NCBI RefSeq assembly: GCF_001949145.1
Contig: NW_019091473.1
Coordinates: 665,607-677,786 of the forward strand
Direction: 5' to 3'
Source of the DNA: Acanthaster planci
Taxonomy: Eukaryota; Echinodermata; Asteroidea; Valvatida; Acanthasteridae
Length of the DNA stretch: 12,180 nt
Shown here piece after piece: positions 9,501 through 12,180 of the stretch. Numbering within the stretch: the first letter of the stretch is position 1; each line of letters opens with the position of its first letter. The translations under genes were made by a program, and so were the position numbers. The notes beneath the pieces are model-generated. The model ran no database searches. It had not been told where the DNA came from and saw only the letters and a program-made list of their open reading frames with translations.

Positions 9501-11776
9501 GAAAATGCACTTCCAACCACTGTTGCATTCATAACAGTCAGCTTATAAAGGTTGGTTCAAACTTAGTGAAAAGCAAACCCGAATGCAATTTCAGATAAAA
9601 AAATCACATAGCAAATTCACAATCAGTTAAGCACGTTTCAGTGCAAACAAATTTCACTGTAAATGTTTCGCGATGTCAAATTTGCTTCACTTTTGGCGCG
9701 AAGTATGAACCGGCCTTGAAACTGAAAGAAAAACTGATTTTGTGGATGTTTTATTGAGCTAAGGCAGTTTGTATAATCAGATGGTAAAAAAAATCAGAAC
9801 AGAATCTACAGATTGAGGTTCATCTGATTAGAAAAAAATTAACCACCTTTTCATGATTTGGCTTGGCAACATTTTGAAGCTGTTTCTTAAGCCTGTAATG
9901 TCGAGAGAGAAACTCAAATAGAGGAAGTTTGGAAGACTGAGTGGTTTTTGGCCTTGCAGCTTTGGCATTTCTGTGATAATCAGTGCCATCTTGGAATGGT
10001 TAGAGAATCGGTGGCCAAAAATCACTCCAGTGAATGAATTCTACTGGCTTTGGGTTTTGATTTTTAGTACAGTGATTTTAAGACATTTCTCTTTGTTTCT
10101 TATAAATTTGATTGTTAGGGAGGCGTTATCACAGAAAGGTAGTGTTAAACAAGAGACGGAACAGAGTTCTAATTCACAGGCATCACTGCCCATGAAGATC
10201 CTGACACGGTCAGGACCCAAGGTGACTGCGCGTTCCCCCTCTAAGGAACCTCTCCCGGGGAAGAGCTCACAGTCTCAAAGAATCCCTCCGAGCTTCCAGA
10301 AGCAGGAGGGGACAGACAGCAGGAAAAATACAGCAAAGACAGAAAAGGTCGGACAGGGGCAGAGGAAAGATGCGGTCTCCAAATCAGAGGTGTCAACAAC
10401 GAGAATCCGTGATAAGGCTCTCAGCGAGGAGATTCGCAAGATTCGAAGTCGGGAAGACAAGAAAGCTGCTGAGCCAGAGCAGTCCCCGGCCAACGAGGTG
10501 GACGAGTTTGCCATCATGTGGCAGAACCTGCAGAAAGGGTCTAACAACAGCGGCACCTCCTCCCCCATGACTGAGGACTCCGCCCCTGACAAGGAGAGCA
10601 GCCCGAGTGATGAGCTGACCTCCCCCTTGGCCTCGGGAGGCCAGACACCTCTGTCAGAGGAGGACATGACGGGGCCCTCCGTCCAAATGCAGCTGGCCCT
10701 GTCTGCACTGCCCAAGATGGAGGCTCCTGGGCCAAAGGTCACAGGGGGTGAGACCATTGTTGAGGAAGGGGATGAGGAATTCGAGGGTGAAGAGTTTGAA
10801 GTAGATGAAGAAGCACGGATGACTCCAAGAACATATGCAAAGGTATGTGACATTGATGAAGTGTATACCTGCTAACTGTTATGGTTTGAAGAGCGCCTCT
10901 AAGGAAAACAATTTTTTTTAGAAAAGAAAGAAAGCGAGGGGAACCCTCGCCCTGTGTTTTGTAAAGGATTAACCCTTGTGCATGCCAAACAATGGCTGCA
11001 TGCATAGTCCTTTCTCCAAATGACGCAATCTACACTCAGAATTCGCATCTTGGCATGAACATAAAAAATGCCCTTTTCAGCTTGTTATAGTTGAGCTCTG
11101 GAGACAAATGACACTGCATTCGATTTGGATGCTTCCATATTTATTTGAACAAATAAAATCAGAGCAAACGTGTTTTACGTAGAGGTGCTCTGTAAATGGG
11201 AAGTGTTCTGATTTTTGTGTTTCCATAAAAAGCAAAAAATAGATAAATTTAAAAGTTGGGCACAAGAGGGCGCTCTTTGCTAAACAAAGGCACTGTTCAC
11301 TATGTCAAAATGGCAGTTGTTGCACATACATAGGTAGATGTGTGTTTATGCACATTACAGCATCTCTCGTTAGGCTGCTTGTTCTGCTGTTGGCTCATAA
11401 AATGGGTGTTCCGATTTCTGACTTTTTAATGTTGGCAGGTACATGTAGGGACAGTACCAAGTATTGGTGTCGGGTCACTGTTCTTATAAGAAAAAAGCAG
11501 ACTAAATTTATACAACTATCAGTTTTTTCTAAGGTTGTAAAAGAAAGTATTTGTTGTTTTGAATAACTGTTTTATTGTCCAATTTTGCTGAATCTTTTTT
11601 TCCCATGTGGCATCAGTCTGGAACAGAGGAGCTGTGTCGAATGCTGAACATTTCCTCGGTGTCCGATGGCGACGGTACAACCAAGGATATTGCTTTGCCT
11701 CACTCTGTCGTCATAGAAGCGTCAACAGGCAAGAAGCAGTATGGCATACCACTCACCCTTGATCAGCTCTTTGCAG
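427..11776 (+). CDS. XRN1: XRN1 5'-3' exoribonuclease, partial gene (14 internal exons, C-terminal half)
   Basis: XRN1 degrades decapped, 5'-monophosphorylated mRNA processively in the cytoplasm and P-bodies; this role is family knowledge. The exons join as 427-530, 1288-1413, 2126-2200, 2324-2411, 2980-3180, 3693-3808, 4501-4656, 4902-5109, 5952-6011, 6105-6237, 8046-8236, 9123-9292, 10119-10842 and 11617-11776. All junctions are GT-AG and every phase is compatible, giving 837 codons without a stop. Landmarks shared with human XRN1 as remembered: WPHL then VVAV (exon 1), LEKQWS (exon 4), FMLG.P.YGC.G (exon 5), SGSIF.GRGS (exon 6), GLNLKFNK (exon 7), FDEEFPGGL and RGYRLPT (exon 11), DEF...WQ.LQ (exon 13). 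The N-terminal catalytic domain with its metal-binding acidic residues is not in the window. XRN2 is unlikely, because it lacks this D1-SH3 module series. The identity is firm; exon 14 is the least certain part. Confidence 0.96.
595..664 (+). repeat. Repeat module A, copy 1
   Basis: This stretch (ttggcatggacaagcg ... acacagggcaagggttcccc ...) recurs at 10921-10990 in the opposite orientation at roughly 80% identity. It includes two small palindromes: ggacaa/ttgtcc arms (605-610 and 615-620), and an aggg/ccct type arm around 638-650. It directly abuts module B. It belongs to a dispersed repeat of unknown class. Confidence 0.65.
661..847 (+). repeat. Repeat module B, copy 1 (dispersed direct repeat)
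   Basis: This 187-bp block matches 11011-11197 in the same orientation and at the same length, at about 88-90% by eye. Shared runs include atgacgcaatctac, agcttgttatagttgagctc and acaaatgacactgcattcga. There is no coding potential that both copies share. It is probably a fragment of a transposable-element family. Confidence 0.8.
911..1175 (+). mobile_element. tRNA-derived SINE
   Basis: An RNA polymerase III promoter is visible: A box tggtatagtgg at 922-932 and B box agttcgagtcc at 964-974, spaced as in a tRNA. A tRNA-unrelated body follows, with the stretch ggggttttcctcccacc typical of many marine-invertebrate SINE cores. The 3' end is an A/T-rich tail, aatgaataaataaacta. A possible short target duplication (tgtcat at 901-906 and near 1189) is too weak to rely on. 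The cloverleaf is degenerate, so this is not a working tRNA gene. Confidence 0.78.
1288..1413 (+). CDS. XRN1: XRN1 exon 2 of window (D1)
   Basis: The acceptor is gaactag ending at 1287 and the donor is cag|gtaagg at 1414. The exon is 126 nt; its first base completes an Arg codon from exon 1 and it ends in phase 2. The reading is FELAESKQRSDQQ..., then KKLDMSDGDAAAWVKDIKAI. It aligns with the human stretch FYLEEPPG... to VVHLGDKEQSNWAKEVQGI. The polar first half is a loop that varies in this family. Confidence 0.9.
1414..2125. other. Intron 2, no further feature seen
   Basis: 712 nt between exons 2 and 3, A/T-rich and unique-looking. A good-looking acceptor (tttcatttgcag ending at 1977) is present but yields no XRN1 sequence. 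No repeat, RNA gene or second gene is supported. Confidence 0.7.
2126..2200 (+). CDS. XRN1: XRN1 exon 3 of window (D1, 75 nt)
   Basis: This short exon has an acceptor with a poor pyrimidine tract (tatgtgaag, AG at 2124-2125) and a gtaaga donor at 2201. One base completes Arg, then it reads YHKRKGVKIGPSYVLVYACP and on to LMGR, ending in phase 2. It aligns with human HYLRRKGIIINETSAVVYAQ LLTGR. A stronger-looking acceptor at 1976-1977 gives no homology and breaks the frame. The exact 5' edge is therefore set by phase and alignment, not by splice-site strength. Confidence 0.87.
2324..2411 (+). CDS. XRN1: XRN1 exon 4 of window (D1)
   Basis: The acceptor is cttgccag ending at 2323 and the donor is gtaaga at 2412. 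The exon is 88 nt; one base completes Arg and it ends in phase 0. It encodes YVSGHSGVVTLEKQWSDTPV and then AYAYQMMVK. The LEKQWS block is identical to human XRN1, and the following segment matches human PFVYQTIVKD. The preceding intron is only 123 nt, the second shortest here. Confidence 0.93.
2412..2979. other. Intron 4, no further feature seen
   Basis: 568 nt between exons 4 and 5. The only structure noticed is a minor 6-bp hairpin, accttc/gaaggt, near 2536-2552. No coding homology is seen on either strand. Confidence 0.7.
2980..3180 (+). CDS. XRN1: XRN1 exon 5 of window (KOW-like region)
   Basis: The acceptor is tttcacag ending at 2979 and the donor is gtaagg at 3181. The exon is 201 nt (67 codons), phase 0 at both ends. 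It contains FQQFKTLEEVFP followed by NCFMLGAPNYGCQGSVVDVE and DGRVRVTLSCPVEPDLNHL. This matches human FSNIKTLDDLFP, VFMLGTPYYGCTGEVQD and RIRVIFSIPCEPNL. The Gly-rich turn and the following strands are the KOW-like fold seen in the Pacman structure (domain assignment from family knowledge). Confidence 0.95.
3181..3692. other. Intron 5 with a small inverted repeat
   Basis: 512 nt. Around 3505-3615 the sequence is built from variants of tgggtaa and ttaccca. Arm catgggtatgcttg (3535-3548) is matched by caagca (3578-3583) and acccatg (3592-3598), with an 8-nt insertion in the right arm. This could be a decayed foldback element. Nothing else is seen. Confidence 0.5.
3693..3808 (+). CDS. XRN1: XRN1 exon 6 of window
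   Basis: The acceptor is ttttttcccag ending at 3692, with an excellent pyrimidine tract; the donor is gtgaga at 3809. The exon is 116 nt, starts in phase 0 and ends in phase 2. It reads HYEIQYLPAHILAQRLGLTS and then LIISRLSGSIFVGRGSKH, aligning with human YSIKYNPGYVLASRLGVSGY LVSRFTGSIFIGRGS. The SGSIFVGRG block is among the best conserved parts of the D1 to winged-helix region. Confidence 0.95.
3845..4405. repeat. Degenerate GGTCTT-type short tandem repeat filling intron 6
   Basis: Most of this intron is made of scattered variants of ggtcttgg, ggtctcag, aggacct and accttcaggtctt. They recur about every 12-40 bases without a strict period. A run of nine C at 3836-3844 precedes it. The pattern looks like an old (AAGACC)n-type simple repeat that has decayed. 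The chance open frame through it at 3822-4034 is not a gene. Confidence 0.65.
4501..4656 (+). CDS. XRN1: XRN1 exon 7 of window (winged-helix region)
   Basis: The acceptor is ttttcttcag ending at 4500 and the donor is gtaagt at 4657, the consensus form. The exon is 156 nt; the first base completes Ser and it ends in phase 2. It contains NNFNIGLNLKFNKTNQEIQG, then YSKKDESGTWLYSTKVIDII and RDYMA. Human XRN1 has ANVGLNLKFNKKNEEVPGYT and WMYS at the equivalent place. The IGLNLKFNK motif is diagnostic for XRN1. Confidence 0.95.
4902..5109 (+). CDS. XRN1: XRN1 exon 8 of window (helical linker before SH3-like domain)
   Basis: The acceptor is ttgctgcaag ending at 4901 and the donor is gtaggg at 5110. 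The exon is 208 nt; one base completes Lys and it ends in phase 0. It begins FPEVFLRISKNPRAEAFFED and continues DLFDGQPGRMKELQDFIKAL, with a C-terminal amphipathic helix LDEPIIKLIEAEVKK. It matches human PELFSYIAKN, VFYEDDIWPGE and AAIVEKIEEEVEK. The frame stays open into the intron up to 5223, but homology stops at the donor. Confidence 0.94.
5110..5951. other. Intron 8, no further feature seen
   Basis: 842 nt between exons 8 and 9, locally purine-rich (about 5460-5800) but with no clear repeat unit. Small open frames on both strands have no recognisable protein features. Confidence 0.65.
5952..6011 (+). CDS. XRN1: XRN1 exon 9 of window (60-nt exon)
   Basis: This 20-codon exon, phase 0 at both ends, has a tgtctgtcag acceptor ending at 5951 and a gtaagc donor at 6012. 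It reads VAGLKVRKQKLCVRPHLLYK. The KVRK...VRPHLLYK core aligns with human KVRVTVKPHLLYR. It sits 92 nt before exon 10, the shortest intron here. It is too short to be found by open-reading-frame length and rests on homology plus phase. Confidence 0.9.
6105..6237 (+). CDS. XRN1: XRN1 exon 10 of window (SH3-like domain, first half)
   Basis: The acceptor is gaactgtcag ending at 6104 and the donor is gtgagt at 6238. The exon is 133 nt, starts in phase 0 and ends in phase 1. It includes ELFDRVINVKEGHTVPLGVR and then GVIIGIQPG. Human XRN1 has CLFDRVVNVRENFSVPVGLR GTIIGIKG at this place, the first strands of the SH3-like domain that packs against the catalytic core. The intron splits the domain at a Gly codon and is the longest in the window. 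Confidence 0.95.
6474..6897. mobile_element. TTAA-flanked MITE-like element (piggyBac-type, tentative)
   Basis: The direct repeats TTAA at 6474-6477 and 6894-6897 enclose 416 bp. The left end reads ccccttcgtgccgggaa and the right end, read inward on the - strand, is ccacttgacgacaggaa; they agree at 11 of 17 positions, including CC.CTT and GGAA at the two ends. TTAA duplication with CC-starting inverted ends is a hallmark of piggyBac-related elements. There is no transposase, so it would be non-autonomous. The imperfect ends suggest age. Intronic, in the gap between exons 10 and 11. Confidence 0.5.
7268..7460 (+). repeat. Three-unit GC-rich minisatellite
   Basis: Three nearly identical units start at 7268, 7330 and 7395 (periods 62 and 65). 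Each contains agggtggtgggttggaccag, a gcatgg(c/t)ggcc segment and caacccctcaacagtc. Units differ mainly in the G-run/A-run spacer (gggggggg, or tgtggggaaaa). Long open frames through it in several phases come from the repeat and are not genes. Confidence 0.92.
7790..7805. repeat. Short perfect palindrome
   Basis: tcaacta-gg-tagttga is a 7-bp perfect inverted repeat with a 2-nt centre. It stands alone in intron 10, and no function can be assigned. Confidence 0.45.
7917..7930 (-). promoter_or_regulatory. CTCF-like motif
   Basis: Read on the - strand this is acagtagagggcgc, which fits the CTCF core CCASYAGRKGGCRS at 13 of 14 positions. CTCF is an insulator/architectural zinc-finger protein of bilaterians. 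Its first ten bases overlap the left arm of the hairpin at 7921-8003. Occupancy is not shown by sequence. Confidence 0.4.
7921..8003. repeat. Long imperfect hairpin just upstream of exon 11
   Basis: Arm 7921-7938 (cctctactgttcatgcac) is the reverse complement of 7986-8003 (gtgcatgaacactagagg) at 17 of 18 positions. The stem continues inward after one mismatch and a G-U: agggga (7941-7946) pairs with tcccct (7978-7983). The 83-nt whole resembles a pre-miRNA-sized hairpin or a tiny foldback element. It ends 42 nt before the exon 11 acceptor. Confidence 0.7.
8046..8236 (+). CDS. XRN1: XRN1 exon 11 of window (SH3-like domain, second half)
   Basis: The acceptor is cttgtgtag ending at 8045 and the donor is gtgaga at 8237. 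The exon is 191 nt; two bases complete the split Gly codon and it ends in phase 0. It contains YEIVFDEEFPGGLVIRCTGN and RGYRLPTTAIINISYG, then KPTAVVKPQ. Human XRN1 has LFEVLFDEEFPGGLTIRCSP, RGYRLPTSALVNLSHGSR and LTAVVKPQ. This is the strongest conserved block in the window and closes the ordered part of the enzyme. Confidence 0.97.
8237..9122. other. Intron 11 with short palindromes
   Basis: 886 nt. It contains tggaatg-atc-cattcca at 8582-8598 and the perfect palindrome ggaacgttcc at 8621-8630, plus the ZNF143-like site listed separately. An open frame at 8534-8860 and a reverse one at 8659-8856 show no convincing protein family. Confidence 0.6.
8921..8938 (+). promoter_or_regulatory. ZNF143/Staf-like binding motif
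   Basis: ttcccacaatgcactgtg fits the Staf/ZNF143 consensus YWCCCRNMATSCMYYRCR at 17 of 18 positions. That factor family activates snRNA and many mRNA promoters. Here the match is intronic, so it may be an alternative promoter, an enhancer, part of an old repeat, or chance. Confidence 0.35.
9123..9292 (+). CDS. XRN1: XRN1 exon 12 of window (Q-rich tail)
   Basis: The acceptor is acactcag ending at 9122 and the donor is gtaagg at 9293. The exon is 170 nt, starts in phase 0 and ends in phase 2. It reads VFPQPNARTQSRGWYSDIIG and RLGASLEQS, followed by a glutamine-rich run (QSQRQKQQQRQ) and VQSKPTAAINY. There is no close match to the human tail, which is expected because this region diverges fast. 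Support comes from both splice sites, matching phases with exons 11 and 13, and an open frame in only this reading. Confidence 0.85.
9548..9717. mobile_element. Small TIR element (MITE-like) in intron 12
   Basis: The ends aaggttggttcaaactt (9548-9564) and aagtatgaaccggcctt (9701-9717) are inverted copies at 14 of 17 positions. The 170-bp interior is rich in related words such as caaattcac, caaatttcac and gcgcgaag. No target duplication is clear and no protein is encoded. The superfamily cannot be set from these ends. Confidence 0.5.
9718..10118. other. 3' part of intron 12, no further feature seen
   Basis: A/T-rich sequence leading to the exon 13 acceptor. The open frame of exon 13 continues upstream from here to 9973, but this stretch is hydrophobic and not XRN1-like, and is taken as intronic. 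Confidence 0.6.
10119..10842 (+). CDS. XRN1: XRN1 exon 13 of window (disordered Ser/Pro and acidic tail)
   Basis: This is the longest exon, 724 nt (241 codons plus one base). The acceptor AG is at 10117-10118 and the donor gtatgt at 10843. It encodes a Ser/Lys-rich stretch, a charged helix-prone segment (ALSEEIRKIRSREDKKAAEP), the motif DEFAIMWQNLQKGS, Ser-Pro/Thr-Pro runs, and an acidic cluster (EEGDEEFEGEEFEVDEEA). Human XRN1 carries DDEFCNIWQSLQGS in its tail, so this short motif anchors the exon as XRN1. The rest looks disordered. The open frame extends 5' to 9973, but that part is intronic: hydrophobic, with no homology and no way to join exon 12 in phase. Confidence 0.93.
10921..10990 (-). 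repeat. Repeat module A, copy 2 (inverted relative to copy 1)
   Basis: The reverse complement aligns with 595-664: shared ttggcatg, acaag, acacagggc and agggttcccctcg. It contains the palindrome cgaggg-gaa-ccctcg at 10935-10949. A roughly 20-bp spacer separates it from module B, which keeps the same orientation as in copy 1. Confidence 0.65.
11011..11197 (+). repeat. Repeat module B, copy 2
   Basis: Same 187-bp block as 661-847, same strand, in intron 13. Differences are scattered substitutions plus a shortened A-run (aaaaaatg here against a nine-A run there). Both copies are intronic in the same gene, about 10.3 kb apart. Confidence 0.8.
11260..11273 (+). promoter_or_regulatory. CTCF-like motif in intron 13
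   Basis: gcacaagagggcgc fits CCASYAGRKGGCRS at 12 of 14 positions, with the AGAGGGCGC core intact. The same core occurs in some invertebrate repeats, so this could be incidental. Confidence 0.3.
11617..11776 (+). CDS. XRN1: XRN1 exon 14 of window (tail; 3' edge uncertain)
   Basis: The acceptor is catcag ending at 11616, with a T-run upstream, in phase 0 with exon 13. It reads SGTEELCRMLNISSVSDGDG and then ALPHSVVIEASTGKKQYGIP and LTLDQLFA. The ELCRML segment is loosely like human ELSRICSLVGM, which precedes the terminal homology block. The proposed donor cag|gtagag at 11777 is weak. If it is not used, the frame runs on 66 codons to a stop ending at 11976, which would end the protein here. 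Confidence 0.7.
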
Positions 11777-12180
11777 GTAGAGTCAGAGCTGGGTTCCTTT
11801 GGACGATCTCCCAGCCAGCGGGGAGGCTGAGGGGAATTCTGCCTCCCCAAAAGAAATTGCCTGTCCAATGCCCAATTTTTTTAAAACCTGGTTTGCTTGT
11901 AGAGATACTCACTCAGTACAAGTGTCAAGTTTCATCTAATAATCTGAAACACGGTTTTGTCGTTATGGTCAATTGAAGTTCGAGGTGATATGCATGCATT
12001 GAGCATAGCAGTGGAAAAGACACATTTTTGGCTGACCTGTCTCAGAAAAATAGGCATTGCACCATAACAAGTGTTCAAATTTTTGTCCCCGTTATGAATT
12101 TGCCCCTCAAATAACCATTGTTCAACACATGTATTTTCCCCAAAGCTACAGTGGGTGACTATAATAAAACCCTCACCCAA
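11777..12180. other. Presumed intron after exon 14 (or 3' coding extension plus 3' UTR)
   Basis: No XRN1-like exon is visible after 11776. A perfect 8-bp inverted repeat, ggggaggc (11820-11827) with gcctcccc (11841-11848), lies close to the weak donor. The frame of exon 14 stays open to a stop ending at 11976. No clear polyadenylation context marks a gene end. Confidence 0.5.

Noticed and set aside
9973-10118. 5' extension of the exon 13 open frame with its own ATG-like start
   Set aside because: It is hydrophobic, dissimilar to XRN1 and A/T-rich. A clean acceptor at 10117-10118 joins exon 12 in phase.
10275-10853. 192-codon open frame on the - strand
   Set aside because: It is a shadow of XRN1 exon 13, whose + strand reading has splice sites, phase and a conserved motif. 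The reverse frame is Ser-rich low complexity.
1-12180. CRISPR array, prokaryotic operon or defence system
   Set aside because: Spliced animal gene structure spans the whole window. The only tandem repeats are a three-unit minisatellite and a decayed simple repeat, with no spacers.

Overview
The window is animal (metazoan) nuclear DNA, read on the + strand through the middle and C-terminal half of a single split gene: XRN1, the cytoplasmic 5'-3' exoribonuclease (Drosophila homologue: Pacman). Fourteen consecutive exons, all with GT donors and AG acceptors, join in one continuous frame of 2512 nt (837 codons plus one base). The joined reading follows human XRN1 as I remember it from the start of the D1 (PAZ/Tudor) region, through the KOW, winged-helix and SH3-like domains, into the divergent C-terminal tail. 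The catalytic CR1/CR2 exons lie upstream of the window. The 3' end of the gene probably lies downstream.

The organism cannot be fixed from sequence alone. Introns of about 0.1 to 1.8 kb, frequent tacatgta-type words, a tRNA-derived SINE, several MITE-like elements, and a protein close to vertebrate XRN1 suggest a marine invertebrate, perhaps a deuterostome such as an amphioxus, hemichordate or echinoderm. There are no prokaryotic genes, operons or ribosome binding sites.

Layout: 1-426 is the end of an intron. Exons 1-4 (427-2411) encode the D1 (PAZ/Tudor-like) region. Exons 5-6 (2980-3808) encode the KOW-like part and the strand-rich segment after it. Exons 7-8 (4501-5109) encode the winged-helix and helical region. 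Exons 9-11 (5952-8236) encode the SH3-like domain. Exons 12-14 (9123-11776) encode the Q-rich, then Ser/Pro/acidic, then terminal tail.

The introns hold the more unusual material. Intron 1 has one copy of a dispersed repeat and a tRNA-SINE. Intron 6 has a degenerate GGTCTT repeat. Intron 10 has a TTAA-bounded MITE-like element, a three-unit minisatellite and a long hairpin with CTCF-like motifs in its arms. Intron 11 has a ZNF143/Staf-like site. Intron 12 has a small TIR element. Intron 13 has a second copy of the dispersed repeat, with one module inverted relative to the first copy. No new multi-gene system is present. The points most worth a second look are the invertible repeat module, the hairpin with CTCF-like arms, and the weak donor of exon 14 that could give a short isoform.
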